NCBI GenBank assembly: GCA_013151215.1
Contig: JAADIS010000118.1
Location: 30,117-94,116, forward strand
Direction of reading: 5' to 3'
Origin: Chlorobiota bacterium
GTDB lineage: Bacteria > Bacteroidota > Bacteroidia > Bacteroidales > F082
Length of the DNA stretch: 64,000 nucleotides
Below are positions 7,392-16,263 of this stretch, piece after piece. The stretch's first letter is position 1. Each line of letters begins with the position of its first letter. The notes under the pieces are model-generated. The model did no database searches, had not been told where the DNA came from, and saw only the letters and a list, made by a program, of their open reading frames with translations. The translations under genes were made by a program, and so were the position numbers.

Positions 7392-8381
7392 TTAGTTTTC
7401 AGTAACAAATTCATAGTCGTATGAATGGTGCCATGCTGGTTTGGAAGCAGCATCCAATGCAGTGTGCTGCAGTTTGTTAACACCAAACAGAATACTCTTG
7501 GCATTATATCCCAATACCTGAAGCCAAGCTGTGATATAAGAAGAAGTTTGACCTGTAAAACAATAAATATAGCAGTCGCCACTATTTGGCAAGGCAGCTA
7601 CTAAATCATTTTCAAGGCTTATTGGTTTAAACTGGTAAGCTCCTGAGAAATGGCCGAAAGCCGTATAATCATCCGAAGTCCAGAAATTATAAATCTTATA
7701 AGCTGCTGGATCGGCAAGAATACCATCGGAGCCCACTCCCCATCCATCGGCGGCAAGCATGGCATCTACCTTGGCGGCTAAAATTTCGGCGCCGTCAGTA
7801 CTTGTTGTCTCCCATGCCGGAAAATCGTTAACTGGCATTGTGGCACTAGCATCACTAACCCAGTTTGGGCTATCTAAGGCATTGTCGCCAATATTCGGTG
7901 TCCATGCATCAAACTGAGCATTCCAATAGGACATTCCAAATTTCATAACTTTGGCAGAAAAACCCGAAAGACGCAGAGCCATCGTTCCACGTCCCGCTGT
8001 TTGACCTGTTTTACAAACAACCAAATACGGCTTGTCGGTCCCCAATTCTTTTGCTTTGGTAACAATGTCCTTTAAAGGAACATTGATTGCACCTTTGATA
8101 TGTCCGGCATTAAAATCGGCTTCGCTCCTAATATCGAAAACATTGTAATCAGGAATACTGTAATCGGCTTCAACGATTCCACCATCGGCTTTCATTAGGG
8201 GAGCAATTACCCAACCATCGAGCAAGGCAGGAAGGTCCATTCCGTTTGCTGTCATATAATTTGCCAATGTTTCGAAATTTCCTTTTACTGCTGGTGTAGG
8301 ATCTGTCTTATCCTTACAAGACGTAAGAATAAACGCCGGTATTATAAGCGCTAACATAAAATAATTGATAAACTTTTTCAT
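7392..8381 (-). CDS. Rhodanese lipoprotein with two catalytic cysteine sites
   Basis: This 329-residue lipoprotein (lipobox ILTSC, Cys22) has two rhodanese-like domains. The first (about 70-165) has VFDIRSEADF and the active loop VVCKTGQTAG (Cys123). The second (about 190-320) has IYCFTGQTSS (Cys274, with Cys270 four residues earlier). Unlike classical two-domain rhodaneses, both halves keep a catalytic cysteine in a C-x-TGQT loop, so sulfur could pass between the two sites. It is a single-gene transcript ended by the terminator at 7346-7377. An 18-bp palindromic operator lies 38-55 bases before its start, and a Crp/Fnr gene diverges. It is probably part of the same regulon as the octaheme operon. 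Confidence 0.85.
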   Translation of the reverse strand: MKKFINYFMLALIIPAFILTSCKDKTDPTPAVKGNFETLANYMTANGMDLPALLDGWVIAPLMKADGGIVEADYSIPDYNVFDIRSEADFNAGHIKGAINVPLKDIVTKAKELGTDKPYLVVCKTGQTAGRGTMALRLSGFSAKVMKFGMSYWNAQFDAWTPNIGDNALDSPNWVSDASATMPVNDFPAWETTSTDGAEILAAKVDAMLAADGWGVGSDGILADPAAYKIYNFWTSDDYTAFGHFSGAYQFKPISLENDLVAALPNSGDCYIYCFTGQTSSYITAWLQVLGYNAKSILFGVNKLQHTALDAASKPAWHHSYDYEFVTEN

Positions 8382-8418
8382 ACTGATAATTTTAATAATT
8401 AATGATAATAATTTTCTA

Positions 8419-8436
8419 TTGTTAATTTGATAACAA
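8419..8436. promoter_or_regulatory. Crp/Fnr-type operator, perfect TTGTTA-N6-TAACAA palindrome
   Basis: TTGTTAATTTGATAACAA has perfect 6-bp arms and lies in the divergent gap between the rhodanese lipoprotein gene and the second Crp/Fnr gene. The matching site at 4064-4081 precedes the octaheme cytochrome gene. Confidence 0.65.
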
Positions 8437-8535
8437 ATATATATCAGTTGCTTTCACATTTTCATTATTTAGAGTTGTAATAAACTAACTTAAAAACTGT
8501 AATATGGCATAAAATTTCATGTCGATACCGTATTA

Positions 8536-8558
8536 ATTTAATATTAAATCTATCTTTG
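8536..8558 (+). promoter_or_regulatory. Promoter of the second Crp/Fnr-Rieske-cytochrome operon
   Basis: TATCTTTG at 8551-8558 matches the Bacteroidota -7 consensus and lies 22 bases before the ATG. Directly upstream is a perfect 14-bp palindrome, ATTTAATATTAAAT (8536-8549), which could be a second operator. No clear -33 TTTG is seen. Confidence 0.55.
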
Positions 8559-8580
8559 TTGAGGTAAATATGTTACTTTT

Positions 8581-9276
8581 ATGCCAGAATCACTGCCACC
8601 GGGAAGTTGTATAGTAGAAAGCGAACATTCTGATTGTTTCAAGGAGTTAACTGATTATGAGAGCGATCTTTTACAAAAGAACACTATTAACATAGAATTT
8701 AAAAAGGGTGAGATCGTGGCGAAACAAGGATCGTTCGCTTCTCATATCATTTACTTGAAAACAGGATTGGCAAAGATTTATTTAAGCGGCGGAAGCAAAG
8801 ACCTGATTCTGAAAATCACCCCGGAAAAAAGGTTTATCGGTTTATCGTCCATTTTTGAAGGCAACAATAAATTTATATACTCGGCATCGACATATGTTGA
8901 TTCGGAGGCTAGTTTAATCGACAAGGAGTTTTTCAAATCCCTGATCCGTAACAATTCAAAATTCGCTTCGAACATCATTAGCATTCAAAACGAAAATGCC
9001 GCCCAGGTATATAGTCGTTTTTACAGTTTGACACATAAGCAATCAAATGGCTTGGTAGCCGATCTTCTAATGTGCCTTTCGAATAGGGTTTTTAAGTCGA
9101 CAAAGTTTTGTTTGCCATTGTCGCGTAGCGATTTGGCCGATCTGGTAGGTTTGTCGGTAGAAAGCGTGCTCCGCATTTTAAAAGATTTCAAAGAGGAAGG
9201 AATAATTGAAACCCGGGGCAAACATATTATTATCAATCAACCTGAAGCCCTCGACAAAATAAGTATTTACGGGTAA
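8581..9276 (+). CDS. Crp/Fnr-family regulator with conserved Cys10/Cys19 (paralog 2)
   Basis: This 231-residue regulator is a clear paralog of the one at 4220-4915, with the same length, the effector domain FKKGEIVAKQGSFASHIIYL and the HTH LPLSRSDLADLVGLSVESVL near residue 178. Of the cysteines in paralog 1, Cys10 and Cys19 are kept (SC...CFKELT). It lies 41 bases upstream of the Rieske gene on the same strand and diverges from the rhodanese lipoprotein gene. It could therefore control both its own operon and the divergent gene. The ligand is unknown; redox, oxygen or reactive sulfur sensing is inferred from the cysteines and neighbours. Confidence 0.85.
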   Translation: MPESLPPGSCIVESEHSDCFKELTDYESDLLQKNTINIEFKKGEIVAKQGSFASHIIYLKTGLAKIYLSGGSKDLILKITPEKRFIGLSSIFEGNNKFIYSASTYVDSEASLIDKEFFKSLIRNNSKFASNIISIQNENAAQVYSRFYSLTHKQSNGLVADLLMCLSNRVFKSTKFCLPLSRSDLADLVGLSVESVLRILKDFKEEGIIETRGKHIIINQPEALDKISIYG

Positions 9277-9317
9277 TTTGATTCCTTAAATTATTATTTT
9301 AGCATTAAAATATCACT

Positions 9318-9719
9318 TTGCTCAGCGATAAAGAACATAACCGACGATTTTTTCTGAAATCTGCCTTAGCAGTCGTTGCACTTGCTTTTATTGGCCTTTG
9401 GGACAAAATGCTTATCAGGCATAAACAAATTAATAAAGTAAACACCTTCACTTTTCCTCTCAACTTCGACAAAAAAATCAGTTTTGCCGAAAACTATATA
9501 ATAATAAGGAGCAAGGGCAACTTTAAAGTATTATCATCGCGCTGCACTCATTTAGGCTGCCGGATAAATGAAGCCATCAATGATCAACTCATATGCCCTT
9601 GCCATGGCTCAAGCTACGACTTAAACGGTAATGCCACTAAAGGCCCGGCAACAAGGCCTTTGGCAACAAAGAAATTCATTATCGATGAAAAAACTAAAAC
9701 AATAAGCATTAAAAGCTGA
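9318..9719 (+). CDS. Rieske [2Fe-2S] protein
   Basis: This 133-residue protein reads from a TTG start; no ATG precedes the signal. It has a twin-arginine-like N-terminus (NRRFFLKSALAV) whose hydrophobic helix should remain as the membrane anchor. The Rieske cluster motifs are complete: CTHLGC (ligands Cys and His) and CPCHGSSYD. In bc-type complexes the Rieske protein takes electrons from quinol and passes them to a cytochrome c. The next gene, 22 bases downstream, encodes a cytochrome b fused to a multiheme cytochrome c, so the two products very likely form one quinol-oxidising complex. The domain is short and compact, as in simple bc/b6f Rieske proteins. Confidence 0.92.
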   Translation: MLSDKEHNRRFFLKSALAVVALAFIGLWDKMLIRHKQINKVNTFTFPLNFDKKISFAENYIIIRSKGNFKVLSSRCTHLGCRINEAINDQLICPCHGSSYDLNGNATKGPATRPLATKKFIIDEKTKTISIKS

Positions 9720-9741
9720 TTTACAACATTCAGGAAATATA

Positions 9742-12441
9742 TTGAAAAAAATAAAAGCCATATTAGCTAATAATACTTACGGTCAGATATCGCTGGCACT
9801 TTTGCTAATATGCCTTCTTTCGGGTGTTTTTCTCGCGCTTCCCTACGATGTCGGGAATCCATATGGATCAATAAAAACCATACTCATATTAAATCCATTT
9901 GCTTCATTGATAAGGAATATCCATTTTTGGAGCGCACAGTTGTTTTTGGTGTTCACCTTGATTCACGTATGGGATTATTTTTCATTAAAAGAGAAATTTA
10001 CAGCCAAAGCCGGAATATGGCTTCGTTTGAGTATAGGTGTATTGATAATTTTTCTGGCAATGCTCACGGGCTTCCTTTTAAAGGCCGATGCCGACAGCCG
10101 GCAAGCATTCAGGATACTGGAATCCCTCACCGCTGAGGTTCCTTTTATTGGAAATTTATTGTCGAAATCATTTCTCGGGGCCGAAGGCGACCTGCAACTT
10201 ATTTATATTCACCACATTGCAACCCTAAGCATTTTCATCGCCATCATAAGTTTTGAACACTCAAGGAAGACATGGCCTATAATGTCAAGCTTTATATATA
10301 CGACAGTAATTGTTAGCCTTATCTCGTATTTTTTTACAGCACCTCTTCACGACGGAATTAATCCAAGCGTAAAGGGCCCCTGGTATTTTGTGGGTTTTCA
10401 AGAAATATTGCATTGGTTAAGTTCTACTTCCATATCGCTACTGTTGATAGCATTGTTTGTTTTTCTGATTTATATTTATCCCTTTGGAGGGAAAAAACTT
10501 GGCTTCATAAGCAAAAGAAGTTTGCTATTCTTAAGCATTGTTTACTTTATCCTCACCTTTAGCGGGATGTTTTTCAGAGGAGAGAACTGGAAATGGACCT
10601 GGCCGTGGGAAAGCGGATATTCATATTCCGTTTTATCGTCCTTTAAAAGCTGGCCTGTCGATTTCGATGACAAAAACATCAATTTCGATAATATTAACAA
10701 CGAACAACATAAAGAAGGCTGCTTAATCTGCCATGCTGAAATGCAGGGGTTTAGCTCTTCGCATTTACCGCAAGCCCTCGGTTGTTTCTCATGCCACGAT
10801 GGCAATCCTTATTCATTAAACAAAAAAGAAGCCCACTCCGGAATGGAATTGATTCCGGGCAACTTCTCGAATTCCGGCAGGAGTTGCGGAACAACCGAAT
10901 GCCATCCTGATATAAACAGACGCAGGAAGTCCAGTTTAATGTCCAACCTCAGCGGGATGATAAGCGTGGATCGTTATGTTTTTAACGAAAACCACAGTCC
11001 TGACATGCTAACTTCCATCGATTATTTAAGCAATAGTCCGGCCGACGAACATTTAAAAAACCTATGTGTTGTTTGTCATCTTGACAATGACAAGACCGAA
11101 ACCGGCCCGATAAACGAAAAAAGCCGAGGAGGAGGTTGCTTGGCCTGCCACTTAAATTATGACGAACTTTCGGCCACCGCATTATATGCCCATAATTTCA
11201 ATAAATCAGACAGCACTTATTTAAAATATCATCCTTCGATAAGCATACAGGTAAGCAATCAGCATTGTTTTGGATGCCATAGCCGTTCCGGCAGGATATC
11301 AACAAATTACGAAGGCTGGCACGAAACAAATATCAAGGCAGAGGAGATGCCTTCCGGCAAGAACTACAGATTAGTTGAAGGCAGCCGGGTTTTCCGGTTT
11401 CAGCAGGCCGATGTCCATCATAATTTGGGAATATCCTGTATAGATTGTCATAATTCCTACGAATTGATGGGCGACGGCGATATTCATGCCCATCAGGAAA
11501 ACCAAAGGACAATAAACTGTAGCGATTGTCATTTTAGTGGCAAAGCAAACACCGTTGAAGCCGATATGTTGGATGAGGAATCAGCAAAAATTGCTTTTAT
11601 GCGCTTTGGCAGCAATACAGCCAAAATTTTTCTTGCAACTGCCAAAAGAAATATACCTTTGATAAATACCGAGCTAAAAAATGACACTGCCTATTTCTAT
11701 ACAAAGAACAACAAAAAGGAATTTGTTCTTAAAAAACCAGGGGAGACATGTACAAAGGGAAATGTCCACGATAAAGTGAGCTGCTCGGCCTGCCATTCCG
11801 CCTGGGCTCCCAGCTGTATTGGGTGCCACAACAAATACGATGAAGGCGAAGCGGGCTTCGATATGCAGAAAAACGTAGAGAAAAAAGGTTCATGGGTTGA
11901 ATATATCGGTGTTTTCGATGCACACGCACCTGCACTTGGCATAAGAAAAACAGAGGAAAAGGAAGAAATAGTTCCTGTTGTGCCGGGCATGGTTTTAACA
12001 ATTGATATTGGCAGTTATACAAAACAACAGCAGGATTCAACAATATTTCAACGTTTGTTCGCCCCGGCAGCCCCACACACAACGTCAAAGAACGGAAGAG
12101 GCTGTAAATCATGCCATTATAACCCTGTTGCTTTGGGATATGGTCAGGGAGTATTTCGTATCGAGAACAAAAAACTGGTTTTCGAGCCAAAATATGAGGA
12201 CAACATAAACGACGGTTTGCCGGAAGATGCGTGGATTGGGTTTTTAAGCGAGGTCAAAAAAAACAAATTCGCAACTCGTTCTAACCTATTTCCGTTTAGT
12301 GTGGAAGAACAGAAAAAGATACTCAGGGTCGGGCTTTGCCTCACCTGCCACGACGACGATTCGATAATAATGCGACAAGGCTTAGCGGATTTTAAAAGCG
12401 TGGTGAAAAAACAAAGTTCCGCATGTTTTAATATTTTTTAA
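9742..12441 (+). CDS. Cytochrome b fused to a dodecaheme cytochrome c domain
   Basis: This 899-residue protein has a TTG start. Residues 1-285 form a bc1/b6f-type cytochrome b with about eight membrane helices. It has heme-ligand histidine pairs (RNIHFWSAQLFLVFTLIHVW and YIHHIATLSIFIAIISFEH) and a quinol-site motif, GPWYFVGFQE, in place of the usual PEWY. The rest is periplasmic with eleven CxxCH motifs (CLICH, CFSCH, CVVCH, CLACH, CFGCH, CIDCH, CSDCH, CSACH, CIGCH, CKSCH, CLTCH) and one CGTTECH, that is CX4CH. It should pass quinol electrons through its own heme wire, replacing a separate cytochrome c1. It is co-transcribed with the Rieske gene. The final partner and direction of flow are unknown. 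Confidence 0.88.
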   Translation: MKKIKAILANNTYGQISLALLLICLLSGVFLALPYDVGNPYGSIKTILILNPFASLIRNIHFWSAQLFLVFTLIHVWDYFSLKEKFTAKAGIWLRLSIGVLIIFLAMLTGFLLKADADSRQAFRILESLTAEVPFIGNLLSKSFLGAEGDLQLIYIHHIATLSIFIAIISFEHSRKTWPIMSSFIYTTVIVSLISYFFTAPLHDGINPSVKGPWYFVGFQEILHWLSSTSISLLLIALFVFLIYIYPFGGKKLGFISKRSLLFLSIVYFILTFSGMFFRGENWKWTWPWESGYSYSVLSSFKSWPVDFDDKNINFDNINNEQHKEGCLICHAEMQGFSSSHLPQALGCFSCHDGNPYSLNKKEAHSGMELIPGNFSNSGRSCGTTECHPDINRRRKSSLMSNLSGMISVDRYVFNENHSPDMLTSIDYLSNSPADEHLKNLCVVCHLDNDKTETGPINEKSRGGGCLACHLNYDELSATALYAHNFNKSDSTYLKYHPSISIQVSNQHCFGCHSRSGRISTNYEGWHETNIKAEEMPSGKNYRLVEGSRVFRFQQADVHHNLGISCIDCHNSYELMGDGDIHAHQENQRTINCSDCHFSGKANTVEADMLDEESAKIAFMRFGSNTAKIFLATAKRNIPLINTELKNDTAYFYTKNNKKEFVLKKPGETCTKGNVHDKVSCSACHSAWAPSCIGCHNKYDEGEAGFDMQKNVEKKGSWVEYIGVFDAHAPALGIRKTEEKEEIVPVVPGMVLTIDIGSYTKQQQDSTIFQRLFAPAAPHTTSKNGRGCKSCHYNPVALGYGQGVFRIENKKLVFEPKYEDNINDGLPEDAWIGFLSEVKKNKFATRSNLFPFSVEEQKKILRVGLCLTCHDDDSIIMRQGLADFKSVVKKQSSACFNIF

Positions 12442-12494
12442 GTACTTGTTATGAAGTCGTGTCAAGAAGGTGATTTTCCAACTTTCCAATTTAT

Positions 12495-12527
12495 TTTGAA
12501 TCGCTATTGAAATTTTTAGTAAATTTG
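12495..12527 (+). promoter_or_regulatory. Promoter of the first large sensor kinase
   Basis: A -33 TTTG (12495-12498), 21 bases of spacer and a -7 TAAATTTG (12520-12527) give a good Bacteroidota promoter about 60 bases before the ATG at 12588. The kinase can therefore be expressed separately from the cytochrome operon. Confidence 0.6.
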
Positions 12528-12587
12528 GCAGATTGCTAAGGCCAAACCAATAAATCTTTGAGTTCAACATATACTAGTTAAATAAAA

Positions 12588-15500
12588 ATGGCAGACCGTA
12601 CTTCAAATCTTACTACCAACGAAAAGAATTTAGAAGAATTATACAATGAGCTAAAGGTCTTACGAAACAAAAAGAACAAATATGAATCCATCATAAACAA
12701 TTCCCTAATTGGCATTATTTTTATTGATTTAAATGGTATCACTAGGGAAATAAACGATACGGCCTTGCGTTTTTTCGGTTCCGACCGTAATAAGATAATT
12801 AATAAATACTTTCTGGACACCCCAATAGTTTACGATAAAAGCGAGGAACAGCTAAAGAATTTGTTTGCATTGGCCTTCGAGAAAAAAAACACAACGACAC
12901 GGATATCATTTAAAAACCTAAAAAACCAGCCAATCCACCTCGAATGCACAACATCTATTGTAACAGAAGAAGGCAAAACAACCGGTATTCTTGTCTTTAC
13001 AAACTATATCAACCCCGAGGTAGATGCCATTAAGACGATAGAAACCCACCAAGCACATTATAAAACCATAGTTGACAACAGTCATGATGCTATATACATA
13101 TATAAAAAAAGCGGTTTCGCCTTCGTAAACAACAGGCTTTGTGATCTTAGCGGGTATGCCTACGAGGAATTGATGGGCAAGGATATATGGTTCATGGTCC
13201 ACCCCAATGATGTCCACAGGCTTCAGTCTTATGCCCTTTCAAGGATGAATGGCGAGGAAACGCCAAATAAATACAAAGCCAATATAGTTTGTAAAAACGG
13301 GGAAGTCAAGTATTGCAGCTTTACTGTTAGCGAGACCATGTTTGAAGGGGAATACGCAGTTGTAGGCCAGGTAAGGGACATAAGCATTGAAAGCAGGATA
13401 CAAAAAACGCTCACCGAGAGCAACCAAAAGTTCAAAAGCATATTCGACAATGCCCCTTTGGGAATTATGTATTACGACAGCAAAGGGACAATAATTGACT
13501 GCAACAGCTTATTTGTTTCTATAATAGGCTCATCCAAAGAAAAACTAATAGGCTTTAACCTATTGAACCAAATTATGGACTATGAGCTCAAAAAGCAGGT
13601 AATAAAAACTTTAAAGGGGGAAGTGGGCTATTATGAGGATAACTACAAAAGCATTACGTCCGAAAAAACGACCCCTGTCAGGATTCTTTTTAAGGGAATA
13701 GAGGACGAATCCAATAACATTTACGCCGGAGTTTGCCTAGTAGAGGATATTAGCGAAACTTATGAGCAAAGAAATGAATTGCTGAGAAGCCAAAAAACAT
13801 TTAAAGACCTATATAACAATTCGTTGGCTGCGGTTTACATTCAAGATACAAAAGGGAGGTTTATCGACGTCAACGAAGGTGCCCTTAAAATGTACGGCTA
13901 TAAAAAAGAAGAAATCTTAGGAAAGACACCTGCTTTTCTTGCCGACCCTTCACAATATGACGAGGCCGGGTTTAAAAAGGTGTTTGCCAAGGTTCTGAAA
14001 GGAGAATCGTTTACGACAGAATTTTGGGGCAAAAGAAAAAACGGGGAGGTGTTCCCGAAAATTATAAAGTTGACGAAAGGGGAATATTTCGGGGAAAAAG
14101 CAATAATAGTTTTCGCCCTCGAAATAACCAAAAGAAAAAAAATAGAGCAAAAACTACAAGAGAGCGAAGAAAAATTCAGGATAATCGCGGAAACCGCCAA
14201 CGATCTGATAGCCGTGGTGTCTTTTGACAAAGACCCTATCTTAACATACCTAAGCCCTTCGCATTTTCATATCCTGGGTTACAAACCCATGGATTTATTG
14301 GGTATGCCGGCATTTGACATGGTACACCCGGATGACAGGGAGCTTTTGTTCTATCTGCTAAAGGAATATATTGGCGTCGATACGGGTAAGTCGAAAATAA
14401 CACTCCAACAGATTGTTTTCAGGATTAAGAACAAATCCGGCGAATGGCGAAGTGTCGAGTCCAATATCAGCCTTTACAAGAACAGGGTAATACTGATATC
14501 AAGGGATATCACCGAGCGCATGATCCAGGAACAAAGAGTTTCGTCTGATTTATGGGTACACGAATCACTGGACGAGGCCGAAAAGGCTCTGAGAAGCTCC
14601 ATTCACCTGGAAACGGCCATTGTTGAGTTGTTAAAAATAATTAACGAACGCATCCAGAGCAACGGCACCTTCCTTGCCCGCATCGACGACGATTTTAAAT
14701 CCTGCGAAATAAAGTACGAAAACAGCAGCAGGGATTCCTGCCTGCATTTAAAAAACACTTTCGGAATTAAAAATTTCGATTTTAGCAAGATCATCCACGA
14801 AAAAAAACCTATCCCTATATACTCCTTAAATGGCAAACAGATCACAAAGCCGGAAGATAGCAAGGATTTTTACTCGGCATTGTGCGTAGTAATCCGCCCT
14901 ACGCAGGGCAACCCCTGGCTTTTTGTCGTATGCAACAAAGTAACCAACAGAATATGGAACGAATATGAAATTAAGCTGCTTGCCGAGATCGGGAACAGGC
15001 TAACCGACAACATTAATATCATGCAGAGCCTTTCAAACCTCGAAAAAAGCAGGAAAGAGATAGAGAAAAACTCTGAGATCCTGAAGCAGACAAATGCTAA
15101 TCTAAAAAACGCCCTGGAGAAAGCGGAGGAAGCAGATAAGTTAAAATCATTGTTTTTATCGAATATGAGCCATGAAATCAGAACGCCTATGAACGGGATT
15201 ATTGGCTTTTCCGACCTCATGATAAAACCTTATTCTACTGATAAGGACAGAATTACTTATGCCGAAATAATCAGCAAGAGCGGCAGGATGCTTCTTCGGC
15301 TGATCAATGACATAGTCGATATCTCTAAAATAGAGTCCAAGCAGGTAGATCTGTTCTTGAATGACTATAACCTGAATGAAATAATATATAACCTTTACGA
15401 CCAGCATAATTTTAAATCAAAAACAGGCCTAGCCGAAAATGTCACGCTTAAATACTATACCGACCTCGACGACAGTTATTTGATAGAAACCGATGAGCTA

Positions 15501-16253
15501 AGGCTTAAGCAAATAATCACCAACCTTTTGGGAAATGCCATAAAATTCACCAACAAAGGAGTAATCGAGTTCGGCTATAAAAGGATCAACGAGAAACTGC
15601 TCGAATTCTTTGTGCGCGACACGGGTATCGGCATATCAAACGAAGACAAGAAATATATTTTTGAAAGGTTCGGACAGGCATCATCGACCAACAAAGCCAT
15701 ATTCGGCGGAACAGGCCTTGGGTTATCGATATCGAAAGGCCTTGTGGAAATGTTCGGGGGGAATATATGGATGGAAAGCATTTACAAAAAAGGAAGCGTA
15801 TTTTATTTTACTTTACCGTTAAAAACTAAACTAAAGATGAAAGCTTATAGAAATAGTGAATCAATGGAGGATATTATAAGTATGCCCAATTGGGAAAAAC
15901 ACAACTTCCTTGTTGTTGACGACAATATGCCCGCGCAACAACTATTTAAAGCCATGTTGAAACCTACCAGGTCGAATTTGAAATTCGCTAACAATGCCAA
16001 ATCAGCAATACAGGCAATTAAAGACGACGACAACATCGATATGGTTTTGATGGATATCAGAATGCCCGGTATTTCGGGCTTGGAAGCCACAAAAATCGTT
16101 AAAAAACTAAAACCCGGAATACCGGTTATCGCGCAAACCGCCTATGCGCTGGCAGGTGATAGGGAAAAAGCCCTGGAAGCTGGCTGCGACGACTATATCT
16201 CGAAACCAATAAACATCGACGAATTACTAAAAGTTATAGATATACATATTTAA
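12588..16253 (+). CDS. Multi-PAS hybrid sensor histidine kinase with C-terminal receiver
   Basis: This 1221-residue cytoplasmic protein has no membrane segments. Five or six PAS domains fill residues ~25-650 (for example YKTIVDNSHDAIYIY, FKSIFDNAPLGIMYY, FKDLYNNSLAAVYIQ, FRIIAETANDLIAVV), followed by a GAF-like region (~665-815) and a coiled coil. The kinase core has the H-box SHEIRTPMNGIIGF (phospho-His near 860), an N-box (NLLGNAIKF) and G-boxes (DTGIGIS, GGTGLGLSISK). A receiver at ~1100-1215 has LMDIRMPG as acceptor. It lies 11 bases before a second large kinase that starts with a receiver, suggesting a phosphorelay. The signal may be intracellular redox state, but no heme or flavin motif is evident. 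Confidence 0.92.
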   Translation: MADRTSNLTTNEKNLEELYNELKVLRNKKNKYESIINNSLIGIIFIDLNGITREINDTALRFFGSDRNKIINKYFLDTPIVYDKSEEQLKNLFALAFEKKNTTTRISFKNLKNQPIHLECTTSIVTEEGKTTGILVFTNYINPEVDAIKTIETHQAHYKTIVDNSHDAIYIYKKSGFAFVNNRLCDLSGYAYEELMGKDIWFMVHPNDVHRLQSYALSRMNGEETPNKYKANIVCKNGEVKYCSFTVSETMFEGEYAVVGQVRDISIESRIQKTLTESNQKFKSIFDNAPLGIMYYDSKGTIIDCNSLFVSIIGSSKEKLIGFNLLNQIMDYELKKQVIKTLKGEVGYYEDNYKSITSEKTTPVRILFKGIEDESNNIYAGVCLVEDISETYEQRNELLRSQKTFKDLYNNSLAAVYIQDTKGRFIDVNEGALKMYGYKKEEILGKTPAFLADPSQYDEAGFKKVFAKVLKGESFTTEFWGKRKNGEVFPKIIKLTKGEYFGEKAIIVFALEITKRKKIEQKLQESEEKFRIIAETANDLIAVVSFDKDPILTYLSPSHFHILGYKPMDLLGMPAFDMVHPDDRELLFYLLKEYIGVDTGKSKITLQQIVFRIKNKSGEWRSVESNISLYKNRVILISRDITERMIQEQRVSSDLWVHESLDEAEKALRSSIHLETAIVELLKIINERIQSNGTFLARIDDDFKSCEIKYENSSRDSCLHLKNTFGIKNFDFSKIIHEKKPIPIYSLNGKQITKPEDSKDFYSALCVVIRPTQGNPWLFVVCNKVTNRIWNEYEIKLLAEIGNRLTDNINIMQSLSNLEKSRKEIEKNSEILKQTNANLKNALEKAEEADKLKSLFLSNMSHEIRTPMNGIIGFSDLMIKPYSTDKDRITYAEIISKSGRMLLRLINDIVDISKIESKQVDLFLNDYNLNEIIYNLYDQHNFKSKTGLAENVTLKYYTDLDDSYLIETDELRLKQIITNLLGNAIKFTNKGVIEFGYKRINEKLLEFFVRDTGIGISNEDKKYIFERFGQASSTNKAIFGGTGLGLSISKGLVEMFGGNIWMESIYKKGSVFYFTLPLKTKLKMKAYRNSESMEDIISMPNWEKHNFLVVDDNMPAQQLFKAMLKPTRSNLKFANNAKSAIQAIKDDDNIDMVLMDIRMPGISGLEATKIVKKLKPGIPVIAQTAYALAGDREKALEAGCDDYISKPINIDELLKVIDIHI

Positions 16254-16263
16254 ATCATCAAAA

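Noticed and set aside
11729..12190. 153-codon reading frame on the minus strand
   Set aside because: It is antisense to the dodecaheme part of the cytochrome fusion, whose plus-strand frame has clear heme motifs; no family features on the reverse strand.
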